Below, one piece after another: positions 53,794 to 63,307 of a stretch of DNA of 64,000 bases. Source of the stretch: Pseudomonas sp. (lineage in GTDB: Bacteria > Pseudomonadota > Gammaproteobacteria > Pseudomonadales > Pseudomonadaceae). The DNA is taken from the NCBI RefSeq assembly GCF_030683065.1, contig NZ_JAUXMX010000033.1, positions 124,001-188,000 on the forward strand, given 5' to 3'. The translations under genes were made by a program, and so were the position numbers. Each line of letters begins with the position of its first letter. Positions within the stretch are counted from its first letter, which is position 1. Below the pieces are notes generated by a model. It searched no databases. It was given only the letters and a program-made list of their open reading frames with translations, and had not been told where the DNA came from.

Positions 53794-54728
53794 TGGCACG
53801 CATTCTGACGCTGACCCTCAATCCGGCGCTGGACCTGACGGTGTCGCTCGATACTTTGCAGGCGGGCGCCGTCAATCGCAGCCTGGGGCTGAGCAGTCAT
53901 GCCGCTGGCAAGGGCTTGAACGTGGCCCAGGTGCTCGCCGACCTCGGGCACAAGGTCACCGTTAGCGGTTTTCTTGGGCTGGCCAATGCGGCGCCTTTCG
54001 AGGCGCTGTTCGCACGCCGTGGTTTTGTCGACGCCTTCGTCCGCGTGCCTGGCGAAACCCGCAGCAATATCAAGCTGGCCGAACGCAGCGGGCGGATCAC
54101 CGACCTCAACGGTCCGGGACCGCAGGTCGAGGCGAGCCATCAGACCGAGCTGCTCGAGGCGCTGGAACAGATCGTGGCCGGCCATGATGCCATCGTGGTC
54201 GCCGGTAGCCTGCCGCAGGGCGTCAGTCCCGCATGGTTCACCGGCCTGCTGCGCCGGTTGCAGGCATTCGGCTTGCCGCTGGCGCTGGACAGCAGCGGCG
54301 CCGCGTTGCGCGCCGGGCTGGCCGTGGCGCCGTGGCTGATCAAACCCAACGAGGAGGAACTGGCCGACGCCTGTGGCGTGTCACCGTCCTGCGTGGCCGA
54401 TCTGCAAGCGGCGGCACTGCGTCTGCGTACCCAAGGCGTCGAGCATGTGCTGCTGTCGCGCGGCGCCGAGGGCGTGTTCTGGTTCGGCCCGGACATCGCG
54501 TTGCAGGCGCGGCCGCCGCAGGTCGCGGTGCTCAGTACCGTGGGCGCCGGCGACTCGCTGCTCGCTGCCACGTTACACGGCCTGCTGGCCGGTTGGCCGG
54601 CTGAGCGCACCTTGCGTCTGGCCACCGCAATTGCCGCGCAGGCGGTCACCCAGCTCGGTTTCGGTATTCACGACAGGGAACAACTGGCGCGCCTGGAAGC
54701 CGGCGTGACCATCGCATCCCTGAACTAA
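53793..54728 (+). CDS. fruK: FruK, 1-phosphofructokinase
   Basis: The 311-residue PfkB-family kinase has LTLNPALDLTVSLDTLQAGAVNRS, the glycine-rich AAGKGLNVAQVLADLG, KPNEEELADACG, and the ATP/anion-hole motif TVGAGDSLLAATLHG with catalytic Asp. It phosphorylates fructose 1-phosphate to fructose 1,6-bisphosphate. Its ATG overlaps the fruB stop (TGATG). fruA follows after 21 bp. Confidence 0.96.
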   Translation: MARILTLTLNPALDLTVSLDTLQAGAVNRSLGLSSHAAGKGLNVAQVLADLGHKVTVSGFLGLANAAPFEALFARRGFVDAFVRVPGETRSNIKLAERSGRITDLNGPGPQVEASHQTELLEALEQIVAGHDAIVVAGSLPQGVSPAWFTGLLRRLQAFGLPLALDSSGAALRAGLAVAPWLIKPNEEELADACGVSPSCVADLQAAALRLRTQGVEHVLLSRGAEGVFWFGPDIALQARPPQVAVLSTVGAGDSLLAATLHGLLAGWPAERTLRLATAIAAQAVTQLGFGIHDREQLARLEAGVTIASLN

Positions 54729-54749
54729 AACAATAATGAGGTCATTTCC

Positions 54750-56477
54750 ATGAATCTGCTGATTGTCACCGCCTGCCCCAATGGCATGGTTACCAGCGTG
54801 CTCTGTTCGCGCCTGTTGCAAGCTGCTGCCCAGCGCCTGGGCTGGGCGAGCCAGGTCGAGGTGCATGACCCCAAGGCCATCGGCTCGCCACTGAGCGAGG
54901 CGGACATCGCCGCCGCCGAACTGGTGGTGGTGGTCAAGACCGGCGACTTGGCGCTGCAACGCTTTGTCGGCAAACGCCTGGTGCAGTCCACTCCGGCCGA
55001 AGCGCTGGTCGATCCGCAGCAGTTCCTGCTTGCCGCCGCCGAACACGCCGAGATCCTGCAGCAGGATGCGCCCGCGCTCGCTGCGGCGCCGGCCCGGCCG
55101 CGCCTGGTCGCGGTGACTGCCTGCCCGACCGGGGTGGCGCATACCTTTATGGCCGCCGAGGCCCTGCAGCAGGCGGCCGCGCAACTCGGCTACGACCTGC
55201 AGGTGGAAACCCGTGGCTCGGTTGGCGCGCGCAACGTGCTGGACGCCGCCGCCATCGCCGCCGCCGATGTGGTGCTGCTGGCCACCGATATCGAGGTGGA
55301 GACCGCCCGCTTCGCCGGCAAGAAGGTGTTTCGCTGCGGCACCGGGGTGGCCCTCAAACAGCCCCGCCAGACGATCGAACGCGCCCTGACCGAGGCGCAG
55401 CCCCTTAGCGGCGGTAGCCAGAGCGAGGCCGCCCAATCCGGCCAGACCGGGCCTTACAAACACCTGCTCACCGGCGTTTCGTTTATGTTGCCGATGGTGG
55501 TGGCCGGCGGCCTGATGATCGCCCTGTCATTCATCTTTGGCATCGAGGCCTTCAAGGAGGAGGGCAGCCTGGCTGCCGCGCTGATGCAGATCGGCGGCGA
55601 GAGCGCATTCAAACTGATGGTGCCGGTGCTGGCCGGCTACATCGCTTATTCGATTGCCGACCGCCCCGGCCTGGCGCCGGGAATGATCGGCGGCCTGCTT
55701 GCCAGCTCGCTGGGCGCTGGCTTTATTGGCGGCATCATCGCCGGTTTCCTCGCCGGTTACGCGGCCAAGGCCATCGCCCGCTGGGTGCAGTTGCCGGCCA
55801 GCATCGAGGCCCTGAAACCGATCCTGATCATCCCGCTGCTGGCCAGCCTGTTCACCGGGATGGTGATGATCTACGTGGTGGGCAAACCGGTGGCCGGCAT
55901 GCTCGCCGGCTTGACCAGCTTTCTCGACAGCATGGGCAGCACCAACGCGATCCTGCTCGGTCTGCTGCTCGGCGGCATGATGTGCGTCGACCTCGGCGGG
56001 CCGATCAACAAGGCCGCCTACGCCTTCTCGGTCGGCCTGCTCGCCTCGCAGAGCTACGCGCCGATGGCCGCAGTGATGGCCGCCGGCATGGTGCCGCCGA
56101 TCGGCATGGCCATCGCCACGCTGATTGCCCGGCACAAGTTCGCCCAGAGCGAACGCGAAGCCGGCAAGGCGGCTGGCGTGCTAGGGCTGTGCTTTATCTC
56201 CGAAGGGGCAATCCCTTTCGCCGCCAAGGACCCGTTCCGAGTGATCCCGGCCAGCATCGCCGGCGGCGCCCTGACCGGCGCCCTGTCGATGTACCTCGGC
56301 TGCAAACTGATGGCCCCGCACGGCGGCCTGTTCGTGCTGCTGATCCCCAATGCGATCAACTACGCGTTGCTGTATTTGCTGGCGATAGTGGCCGGCAGTG
56401 TGTTGACCGGTGTGGTGTATGCCGTAATCAAAAAAGGCGCGGCGGTGGAGCTGGTGGTGACGGGGGAGAAGGCGTAG
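54750..56477 (+). CDS. fruA: FruA, fructose PTS EIIBC component
   Basis: The 575-residue permease has an N-terminal degenerate EIIB' domain (ACPNGMVTSVLCSRLL), an active EIIB domain (about 115-210) with phospho-Cys in TACPTGVAHTFMAAEAL, and EIIC (about 230-570) with eight or more transmembrane segments and FISEGAIPFAAKDP. It imports and phosphorylates fructose to fructose 1-phosphate. RBS ATGAGG precedes the ATG. Last gene of fruBKA; no clear terminator, a type C repeat follows at 56551. Confidence 0.96.
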   Translation: MNLLIVTACPNGMVTSVLCSRLLQAAAQRLGWASQVEVHDPKAIGSPLSEADIAAAELVVVVKTGDLALQRFVGKRLVQSTPAEALVDPQQFLLAAAEHAEILQQDAPALAAAPARPRLVAVTACPTGVAHTFMAAEALQQAAAQLGYDLQVETRGSVGARNVLDAAAIAAADVVLLATDIEVETARFAGKKVFRCGTGVALKQPRQTIERALTEAQPLSGGSQSEAAQSGQTGPYKHLLTGVSFMLPMVVAGGLMIALSFIFGIEAFKEEGSLAAALMQIGGESAFKLMVPVLAGYIAYSIADRPGLAPGMIGGLLASSLGAGFIGGIIAGFLAGYAAKAIARWVQLPASIEALKPILIIPLLASLFTGMVMIYVVGKPVAGMLAGLTSFLDSMGSTNAILLGLLLGGMMCVDLGGPINKAAYAFSVGLLASQSYAPMAAVMAAGMVPPIGMAIATLIARHKFAQSEREAGKAAGVLGLCFISEGAIPFAAKDPFRVIPASIAGGALTGALSMYLGCKLMAPHGGLFVLLIPNAINYALLYLLAIVAGSVLTGVVYAVIKKGAAVELVVTGEKA

Positions 56478-56550
56478 GGGGTGTGTCAGCAAATGATTGC
56501 TCGCCTATATTTTCCGGTACAAGATTTTCCGGCACAAGATCACAACCGCA

Positions 56551-56635
56551 TTGTAGGAGGGGCCTTGGCCGCGAATCGGGGGTTGCGAGTCGTGAGTCGC
56601 GGCATATCTGCTCGCGGACAAGTCCCCTCCTACGG
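56551..56635. repeat. Type C inverted repeat pair after fruA
   Basis: TTGTAGGAGGGGCCTTGGCC and GCGGACAAGTCCCCTCCTAC form the two arms, about 45 bp apart, of the same family as at 20598 and 44455. Confidence 0.78.
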
Positions 56636-56708
56636 GAGCAGCGGCGCACTGCGAATCGTGGCATACCCAGTTCTGGGGTGAGGGGCGAATTTCACACGGA
56701 GGTGAAGC

Positions 56709-57107
56709 ATGTCCGATGTCCCCCAGCGGCCCACGACAGAGCAGCGTGAGTTTGCCAAGCAGTTGCGACGTGACCAGACCGACTGCGAACGGTTGCTCTG
56801 GCAACATCTGAGAAATCGCCAGCTCGGCGGTTTCAAGTTTCGTCGGCAATATCCCTTGCCGCCGTATGTGCTGGATTTCTACTGCGCAGAACTGGGCCTG
56901 GCGGTCGAGCTGGATGGTGGGCAGCATTTTAGTGATGAGGCGTTGCACAAGGATGCCGAGCGCAGTCGCTATCTGGAAAGGTATGGGGTGCGGGTGCTGC
57001 GCTTCAGTAACCGGGAGGTTTTGGCGCAGATGCCTGAGGTACTGGCCGAGATTTTGCGTCAGGCCGGGATCGCTGCCCCTCACCCCAGCCCTCTCCCCGG
57101 AGGGTAG
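56709..57107 (+). CDS. DUF559 (Vsr-like) putative endonuclease
   Basis: The 132-residue protein shows LRRDQTDCERLLWQHLRNRQLGGFKFRRQYPL, YVLDFYCAELGLAVELDGGQH and RSRYLERYGVRVLRFSNREVL, the DUF559 pattern related to very-short-patch-repair endonucleases, with Asp, Glu and Asp as likely metal ligands. GGAGG seven bases upstream. No methylase is adjacent and the target is unknown. The last 12 codons (APHPSPLPGG) are written by a dispersed CTCACCCCAGCCCTCTCCC repeat, so the natural C-terminus may have been replaced. Such genes are often horizontally moved. Confidence 0.85.
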   Translation: MSDVPQRPTTEQREFAKQLRRDQTDCERLLWQHLRNRQLGGFKFRRQYPLPPYVLDFYCAELGLAVELDGGQHFSDEALHKDAERSRYLERYGVRVLRFSNREVLAQMPEVLAEILRQAGIAAPHPSPLPGG

Positions 57108-57265
57108 AGGGAGCCGACCGTGTGAAGCCGATAATTGCAGTCTGTCTGTTGGCCTTGGCCTGGCACCATCGCCGTAGAGCCGATCGGTGTGTGCCTGCTA
57201 ACCTTGATCTTTCCGTCACCGCCGATCAGCACCCTCTCCTTTTTAGGGAGAGGGCTGGGGTGAGG
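57077..57265. repeat. Inverted repeat CCTCACCCCAGCCCTCTCC flanking the DUF559 3' end
   Basis: CCTCACCCCAGCCCTCTCCC (57077-57096) and GGGAGAGGGCTGGGGTGAGG (57245-57264) are exact inverses about 150 bp apart. Each has its own small hairpin (CCCTCTCC/GGAGAGGG type). The left arm codes the end of the DUF559 protein. This motif is common between genes in many gammaproteobacteria. Confidence 0.85.
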
Positions 57266-57290
57266 GTTGGCTTTCACCAGCGGTCGCCGA

Positions 57291-58874
57291 TCAATGATGC
57301 TCGCGCGTCGCGCGGAACTTCACATCTGGCCAGCGCTCTTCCATCAGCGCCAGGTTGACCCGGGTTGGGGCCAGGTAGGTGAGGTGGCCGCCGCCGTCGA
57401 TGGCGAGGTTTTCCACGGCTTTGTTGGAGAATTCCTCGAGCTTCTTCTTGTCGCTGCAGTCGATCCAGCGCGCCGACCAGACGGTGATCGGCTCGTAGGC
57501 GCACTCGACCTTGTATTCCTCTTTCAGGCGGCTGGCGACCACATCGAACTGCAGCACGCCGACCGCGCCGAGGATGATGTCGTTGCTGCGCTCGGGGAAG
57601 AACACCTGGGTCGCGCCTTCTTCGGCCAGTTGCTGCAGGCCTTGGCGCAGCTGCTTGGATTTCAGCGGGTCTTTCAGGCGTACGCGGCGGAACAGTTCCG
57701 GGGCGAAGTGCGGGATGCCGGTGAAGCCCAGAGCCTCGCCTTCAGTGAAGGTGTCGCCGATCTGGATAGTGCCGTGGTTGTGCAGGCCGATGATGTCGCC
57801 GGCGTAGGCCTCGACCAGCATCTCGCGCTCGCTGGAGAAGAAGGTCAGGGCGTCGCCGATGCGTACGTCCTTGCCCAGGCGCACGTGGCGCATCTTCATG
57901 CCCTGGCTGTACTTGCCGGAGCAGATGCGCATAAAGGCAATGCGGTCGCGGTGCTTGGGGTCCATGTTTGCCTGGATCTTGAACACGAAGCCGCTGAATT
58001 TCTCTTCCACCGGTTCTACGGTGCGCTCGTTGGCCACCCGCGCCAGCGGCTTGGGTGCCCAGTTGACCACTGCATCGAGCACATGGTCGACGCCAAAGTT
58101 GCCCAAGGCGGTGCCGAAGAACACCGGCGTCAATTGGCCATTGAGGAACTCGTCCTGGTCGAACTCGTGGCAGGCGCCTTGCACCAGTTCCAGTTGTTCG
58201 ACAAAGCGCTCGTATTCGTCACCCAGGTGGGCGCGGGCTTCGTCGGAATCAAGCTTCTCGATGATCTTTACATCGGTGCGTTCGTGGCCGTGACCGGCGG
58301 TGTAGACGATGATGTAGTCGTCGGCCAGGTGGTACACACCCTTGAAGTCGCGGTAGCAACCGATCGGCCAGGTGATCGGCGCGGCCTTGATCTTCAGCAC
58401 TGCTTCGATCTCGTCGAGCAGTTCGATCGGGTCGCGGATGTCGCGGTCGAGCTTGTTGATGAAGCTGATGATCGGCGTGTCGCGCAGCCGGCAGACGTCC
58501 ATCAGGGCGATGGTGCGTGGCTCAACGCCTTTACCACCGTCGAGCACCATCAGCGCGCTGTCCACCGCAGTCAGGGTGCGGTAGGTGTCTTCCGAGAAGT
58601 CTTCGTGGCCGGGGGTGTCGAGCAGGTTGATCATGTGCTCGCGGTAGGGGAACTGCATCACTGAGGTGGTGATGGAGATACCGCGCTGCTTTTCCATCTC
58701 CATCCAGTCGCTGGTGGCATGGCGGTCGGACTTACGCGACTTCACCGTGCCGGCGATGGCAATCGCCTTGCCCATCAGCAAGAGTTTCTCGGTAATCGTG
58801 GTTTTACCGGCATCGGGGTGGGAAATGATGGCGAATGTGCGCCTTTTGGCGACTTCGGCGGCCTGCTTGCTCAT
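57291..58874 (-). CDS. prfC: Peptide chain release factor 3 (RF3)
   Basis: The 527-residue translational GTPase has G1 SHPDAGKTT (19-27), G3 [15 protein letters not shown]4 [10 protein letters not shown], then an EF-Tu-like domain 2 ([23 protein letters not shown]) and domain 3. RF3 releases RF1 and RF2 from the ribosome. ATG 58874 ([24 protein letters not shown]) matches the family start. It stands alone here, convergent with the DUF559 gene and divergent from speC. Confidence 0.97.
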   Translation of the reverse strand: MSKQAAEVAKRRTFAIISHPDAGKTTITEKLLLMGKAIAIAGTVKSRKSDRHATSDWMEMEKQRGISITTSVMQFPYREHMINLLDTPGHEDFSEDTYRTLTAVDSALMVLDGGKGVEPRTIALMDVCRLRDTPIISFINKLDRDIRDPIELLDEIEAVLKIKAAPITWPIGCYRDFKGVYHLADDYIIVYTAGHGHERTDVKIIEKLDSDEARAHLGDEYERFVEQLELVQGACHEFDQDEFLNGQLTPVFFGTALGNFGVDHVLDAVVNWAPKPLARVANERTVEPVEEKFSGFVFKIQANMDPKHRDRIAFMRICSGKYSQGMKMRHVRLGKDVRIGDALTFFSSEREMLVEAYAGDIIGLHNHGTIQIGDTFTEGEALGFTGIPHFAPELFRRVRLKDPLKSKQLRQGLQQLAEEGATQVFFPERSNDIILGAVGVLQFDVVASRLKEEYKVECAYEPITVWSARWIDCSDKKKLEEFSNKAVENLAIDGGGHLTYLAPTRVNLALMEERWPDVKFRATREHH

Positions 58875-59308
58875 GCTGGGGGAACCCGTCGACTGATAGT
58901 CGGTCTGTCAAAAAAGGGAGCGATTATAACGGCAAACGGCCCTCAGCGCGGCGACCTGTCATTTGCCTGGAAAAAGCGCTGTTTGCCGGGCTTTGTTCAG
59001 CATTTTGTGACGCCTTGTTTTGAATCCTCAACAGCCTGTCAGTTCGTCGATAAAACGTAGGCTGAATACGACAGTTTTTGATTGATCTAAGCTCCCCATG
59101 GTCTTAAAGTCCGCGCCCGAACGTCCATGCTGGCAACGATCCATCCGGCTCAAGTACTGACGACGAGAGATCCTGTTGGATTCTCGGCGACATAGCCTTG
59201 GGAAGTAGGCGAACCAAAGTGGGGAAACTGATCAGGCGTTCGCGGCTTTGCTGACAAAGCCAACCCCTCATTCATCTTTGTGTGTTTTTGCCATTTGGAG
59301 TCCCACGC
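58875..59308. other. prfC-speC intergenic region with long speC leader
   Basis: 434 bp without a gene. Two hairpins are visible on the plus strand: GAGAGATCC/GGATTCTC (59165-59187) and GGCTTTG-CTGA-CAAAGCC (59244-59261), the latter followed about 20 bases on by a U-rich stretch, 48 bp before speC. No REP-type repeat is present. Promoters for both genes must lie here, but none is convincing by eye. Confidence 0.55.
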
Positions 59309-60472
59309 ATGCCGATCAAGCTCGACGATTACTACGCACCCGCCACCTTTCAGAAAATGAAGGCCTTCGCCGATCAGCACGAAACCCCATTCGTGGTGAT
59401 CGATACCGCGACCATCAGCAAGGCTTACGATGATCTGCGCGCAGGTTTCGAGTTCGCCAGCGTTTATTACGCAGTGAAAGCCAACCCGGCGGTCGAGATC
59501 ATCGAGCTGCTCAAGGACAAGGGTTCGAACTTCGACATCGCCTCGATCTATGAACTGGATCGGGTGATGAGCTGTGGCGTTGGCCCGGAACGTATCAGCT
59601 ACGGCAACACCATCAAGAAAGCCAGGGACATTCGCTACTTCTACGAGAAGGGTGTGCGCATGTTCGCCACCGACTCGGAAGCCGACCTGCGCAATATCGC
59701 CAAGGCCGCACCAGGCTCGAAAGTCTATGTGCGCATCCTCACCGAGGGTTCGACCACCGCTGATTGGCCGTTGTCGCGCAAGTTTGGCTGCCAGACCGAC
59801 ATGGCCATGGATCTGTTGATCCTTGCCCGCCAGTTGGGCCTGGTGCCTTACGGCGTGTCTTTCCACGTTGGCTCGCAGCAGCGCGACATCGGCGTGTGGG
59901 ACGCGGCCATTGCCAAGGTCAAGGTGATCTTCGAGCGCCTCAAGGAAGAAGACGGCATCGTCCTGCAGATGATCAACATGGGTGGCGGCTTCCCGGCCAA
60001 CTACATCACCCGCACCAACAGCCTGGAAACCTATGCTGAAGAAATCATCCGCTTCCTCAAGGACGACTTCGGCGACGACCTGCCAGAAATCATCCTCGAG
60101 CCGGGCCGCTCGCTGATCTCCAACGCCGGTATTCTGGTCAGTGAAGTGGTGCTGGTGGCGCGCAAGTCGCGTACCGCCGTAGAGCGCTGGGTGTATGTCG
60201 ATGTGGGCAAGTTCAGCGGCCTGATCGAAACCATGGACGAGGCGATCAAGTTCCCGATCTGGACCGAGAAAAAGGGCGAGATGGAAGAAGTGGTTATCGC
60301 CGGGCCGACCTGCGACAGCGCCGACATCATGTACGAGAACTACAAGTACGGCCTGCCGCTCAACCTGGCCAGCGGTGACCGCCTGTACTGGTTGTCCACC
60401 GGCGCCTACACCACCAGCTACAGCGCGGTGGAATTCAACGGCTTCCCGCCGCTGAAGGCTTACTACCTGTAA
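59309..60472 (+). CDS. speC: SpeC, ornithine/lysine decarboxylase (alanine-racemase fold)
   Basis: The 387-residue PLP enzyme of the eukaryote-like ornithine decarboxylase family has PLP lysine Lys57 in YYAVKANP, SFHVGSQQRD, INMGGGFPANY, LEPGRSLISNAG (phosphate loop) and the active Cys-Asp in GPTCDSADIM. It makes putrescine (and cadaverine in dual-specificity members) for polyamine synthesis. ATG 59309 is used because GGAG lies nine bases before it; an upstream in-frame start at 59282 has no RBS. It ends in a strong terminator. Confidence 0.95.
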   Translation: MPIKLDDYYAPATFQKMKAFADQHETPFVVIDTATISKAYDDLRAGFEFASVYYAVKANPAVEIIELLKDKGSNFDIASIYELDRVMSCGVGPERISYGNTIKKARDIRYFYEKGVRMFATDSEADLRNIAKAAPGSKVYVRILTEGSTTADWPLSRKFGCQTDMAMDLLILARQLGLVPYGVSFHVGSQQRDIGVWDAAIAKVKVIFERLKEEDGIVLQMINMGGGFPANYITRTNSLETYAEEIIRFLKDDFGDDLPEIILEPGRSLISNAGILVSEVVLVARKSRTAVERWVYVDVGKFSGLIETMDEAIKFPIWTEKKGEMEEVVIAGPTCDSADIMYENYKYGLPLNLASGDRLYWLSTGAYTTSYSAVEFNGFPPLKAYYL

Positions 60473-60488
60473 GTAGCCAGGCTGTTAC

Positions 60489-60524
60489 TGACAAAACCCT
60501 GCTTCGGCAGGGTTTTGTGTTTTT
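60489..60524 (+). terminator. speC terminator
   Basis: ACAAAACCCTGC TTCG GCAGGGTTTTGT then TTTTT: a perfect 12-pair stem with a UUCG tetraloop 16 bp after the stop. Confidence 0.92.
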
Positions 60525-60665
60525 GGGGTCATGTGTTCTGCAGTTGCGGCGGGTACAGGCCAGGGCCGTCGACGCGTGTGAGCACATTGCGCGCCGTCAG
60601 CGAGGCTGTCCCCTCACGTTGGTGCTTGGCCGCGGCCAGCGTAGGTGAGTGTTTCGCGCTGCCTT

Positions 60666-62243
60666 TCAGTACAGGTCGCGGCGGTAGCGGCCGCTGCTCC
60701 TTAGCGCGTCAAGATGCTCGCGGCCGAGCAGGCCGTGGAGCATGGCGTCGACCTCGCGGCCCATGCCTTCGAGGCTGCCGCACACCAGCAAGCAAGCCCC
60801 GCGCGCCAGCCAGGTGCGCAGTTCGTCGGCGGCGTCACGCAGCAGGTGCTGCACGTATACGGGCTGCGCCTGGTCGCGGGAGAAGGCGCGGTCGAGGCGG
60901 GTCAGGTGGCCGCTATTCAGCCAGCCTTGTAGCTCGGCGCCTAGCCAGTTGTCGCAGGTGGCATTGCGTTCACCGAACAGCAGCCAATGGCCGGGCTGGC
61001 CCAGGTGCTGGCGTTCGAGCAGGTGGGCGCGCAGCCCGGCCATGCCGCTGCCGCTGCCGATCAGGATCAGCGGCGCCGGAGTTGCCGGGCCATGAAACGC
61101 CGGGTTGCTACGGATGCGCAGGTCGATGCTGCCGCCCAGCGAGGCGTATTGGCAGAGCCAGCCCGAGCCCAGGCCCGGTCTGCCCTCGGCTTGGTATTGC
61201 TGGCGCACCAGCAGGTCAAGCTGGCCGCAGGCACTGCTCGAGGCGATGGAGTACGCGCGGTGGGGCAACGGTGTCAGGTTCGCCAGCAACTGCTCCGGCG
61301 TCAGGTTGCTGGCCATGGTGGGCGTATCCGGCAGCTGGCGTCGGCTCAGTGCCTCGCCCAGGAGCTGGCCATCGCTCAGCGGTGTGGCTGGGTTCAGGTC
61401 GTAGCGCTGCAACCAGGCATTTACCCGCGCTGGCGGTTGGCGCGGGCCGATCTCGACGAGATCGCCAGCCTGCCAGGGTGCCTCGCCATTCAGGTTGCGC
61501 AGGCTCAGGTGATAGAGGGGGCCGCCACGGCTGCCAGGATTGAGGTGGGTGCGGCGCTGCAGTTGCCAGGGTTGATAGTGCGCGGGTTGCCAGTCGACGA
61601 AGTCGCTGTCGCCGCTCAGGTGGCCCAGTTGCTGCTGCCAGTGGCGCAGGGTGGCGGGCGCGCCACGGTCCAGCTGCAGCAGGTCGAACAGCGGTTGGGC
61701 GTGCAGGGCGCGCAGGCGGCTGTCGAGGCGCTTGCCGAACGCGCAGAACTGCCGGTAATGGCTGTCACCAAGGGCCAGGATGGCGTACTGCAGGTTGTGC
61801 AGGCGCTGCTGCTGAGCCTGCAGTTGCTGCTCGAAACGGGCAGCGTTATCCGGTGCTTCGCCTTCGCCGTAGGTGCTGACCACAAAGATTACCCGCGTGC
61901 TCTGGCGCAGGCGCTCGACGCTCAGTTGGTTGAGGGGCAGGCACTGCACTGTCAGGCCTGCGGCGGCCAATTGGGCGCGGCTCTGTTCGGCCACTTGCTG
62001 CGCTTGTCCGCCTTGGCTGGCGTAGGCGATTAACAGTGCGTTCGGCGGGTTGTGCGCATCCCCCTTGGGCGTGCGCTGCTGCCGCCAGTAGTGCAGGCAC
62101 AGGCCCAGGTAACCGAGGCCGATTAGTAATGCGCTGATCTCCCGTGGCGGGTGCAGCCACAGCAATCCGCCCGCCAGCAGCAGGCTGGCGCACAGAGGCC
62201 AGAAGTTGCTGGCTGCGCGCAGCCAGGGGTGTGGGGCATTCAA
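60666..62243 (-). CDS. Membrane-anchored flavodoxin/FAD/NADPH reductase (sulfite reductase flavoprotein-like)
   Basis: This protein of about 525 residues has two hydrophobic segments at the N-terminus (about 10-60: FWPLCASLLLAGGLLWL, ISALLIGLGYLGLCLHYW). A flavodoxin domain follows (LLIAYASQGGQAQQVAEQ, VVSTYGEGEAPDNA, ALGDSHYRQFCAFGK), then the FAD-binding CysJ-like domain (RAYSIASS) and the NADPH domain (LILIGSGSGMAGLRAHL, LLVCGSLEGMG). It should pass electrons from NADPH to a membrane partner. TTG 62243 is the likely start, with AGGA nine bases before; the frame upstream runs through a type B repeat. The PepSY-type gene at the right edge is a likely redox partner. Confidence 0.82.
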   Translation of the reverse strand: MNAPHPWLRAASNFWPLCASLLLAGGLLWLHPPREISALLIGLGYLGLCLHYWRQQRTPKGDAHNPPNALLIAYASQGGQAQQVAEQSRAQLAAAGLTVQCLPLNQLSVERLRQSTRVIFVVSTYGEGEAPDNAARFEQQLQAQQQRLHNLQYAILALGDSHYRQFCAFGKRLDSRLRALHAQPLFDLLQLDRGAPATLRHWQQQLGHLSGDSDFVDWQPAHYQPWQLQRRTHLNPGSRGGPLYHLSLRNLNGEAPWQAGDLVEIGPRQPPARVNAWLQRYDLNPATPLSDGQLLGEALSRRQLPDTPTMASNLTPEQLLANLTPLPHRAYSIASSSACGQLDLLVRQQYQAEGRPGLGSGWLCQYASLGGSIDLRIRSNPAFHGPATPAPLILIGSGSGMAGLRAHLLERQHLGQPGHWLLFGERNATCDNWLGAELQGWLNSGHLTRLDRAFSRDQAQPVYVQHLLRDAADELRTWLARGACLLVCGSLEGMGREVDAMLHGLLGREHLDALRSSGRYRRDLY

Positions 62244-62326
62244 ATGGCGATGTCCTGATGTTGCGGTTAACGCCTGCACGATCAGCGAACCGCAATCCAC
62301 GGGGCGGGCTAGCCAAGTCGTCCGAG

Positions 62327-62351
62327 CGCGGTGCGCACGGCGCACCCTACG
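62327..62351. repeat. Type B repeat arm
   Basis: GGTGCGCACGGCGCACCCTACG lies between the flavoreductase and DUF4198 genes, a single arm of the family amplified at 28881-29285. Confidence 0.7.
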
Positions 62352-62371
62352 TGAGCGCCGTGCGTGTGGAG

Positions 62372-63247
62372 TTACGGGGCCAGCACTTCCAGGGTGGCGC
62401 TGTAGGAGGCGCGGCGCTCGGTGGCCGGTGCCGTGACGCCGTCCTTGCTGCTCAGCTCGGCTTCCAGCCAGTACATGCCGGCGTTCGGCCAGGTGATGCT
62501 GATCTTGCCGTTGGCGTCGCTGGTAGTTTTGATTTCGCCCAACTGATCGCGGTAACGGTTGCCACCCGGGATCACGCTGACTTCAACACCGGCGGCCGGC
62601 TTGCCATCGAGCAGCAGGTTGAACTCGGCCGCTTCACCGGCGAACAGGTCATTGGGGTGGGTGATCGGGGCCAGCTCCAAGCCAACGCCGGTGGTTTTCA
62701 GCACGGTCTCGCTGGGGTTGCCGGAGGTGACGAAGACTTCCATGCGGCTGCTGTTCTGGCTGACCTGGAGTTCTTCGGCGTTGGCCGGTACCTGCTTGGC
62801 GAAGTCGGCTGCGCTGCCCATCCAGCGGCGCATCTCGCCGTTTTCTTTGTAGCGAGCGGCCAGGCCGTTATTGGCGATGGCCAGTTTGTAGGTGCCTTTC
62901 TGGGTCAGGTGCAGGTCGAAGCTGCTGCGGTAACGGCCGAGGTTACCGTTCTCGGCTTTGGCGGCGCTGCCATCCGGGGCGAACAGTTGCAGCACGGCTG
63001 CCGGGCGTGGGCGCATGCCGGGTGGGCCGCCGACTGGGCTGGTGTCGAGGTTGCCGATGCCCTGGATGCGGATCGGGAAGTGCTCGAAGTAGAACAGGTC
63101 GTTGGACACGGCGGCGTCCACGGTAACCCACGGGTCTTCACCGGACAGCACGGTGGCTGAAGGCAGCATCCAGGCACGGTGGGCCTGGGCGGACAGCGGT
63201 AGGCAGATGGCCAGGGTCAGGGCGGTCCATTTTACGAGTGGGTGCAT
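62372..63247 (-). CDS. DUF4198 periplasmic protein
   Basis: This 291-residue precursor has signal peptide MHPLVKWTALTLAICLPLSAQA (cleavage AQA-HR), then HRAWMLPSATVLSG, the N-terminal His region of DUF4198 (a family with metal-uptake links, including NikK-like proteins), and a C-terminal Ig-like domain (GVEVSVIPGGNRYRD...TWPNAGMYWLEAEL). AAGGAAA eight bases before ATG 63247. It lies 60 bp after the DUF2271 gene in a probable operon for periplasmic redox or metal handling. Confidence 0.85.
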   Translation of the reverse strand: MHPLVKWTALTLAICLPLSAQAHRAWMLPSATVLSGEDPWVTVDAAVSNDLFYFEHFPIRIQGIGNLDTSPVGGPPGMRPRPAAVLQLFAPDGSAAKAENGNLGRYRSSFDLHLTQKGTYKLAIANNGLAARYKENGEMRRWMGSAADFAKQVPANAEELQVSQNSSRMEVFVTSGNPSETVLKTTGVGLELAPITHPNDLFAGEAAEFNLLLDGKPAAGVEVSVIPGGNRYRDQLGEIKTTSDANGKISITWPNAGMYWLEAELSSKDGVTAPATERRASYSATLEVLAP

Positions 63248-63307
63248 GGCGAGTTTCCTTATTGAATAGCTGAGCAGTGAATAAGCGGGGTTCATTACTG
63301 GCTGGGG

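Noticed and set aside
52105..53799. 564-residue open frame opposite fruB
   Set aside because: Shadow frame of the Enzyme I domain, rich in Arg/His/Gln with no recognisable domain.
57267..58664. 465-residue open frame opposite prfC
   Set aside because: Shadow of RF3, whose GTPase motifs are complete on the other strand.
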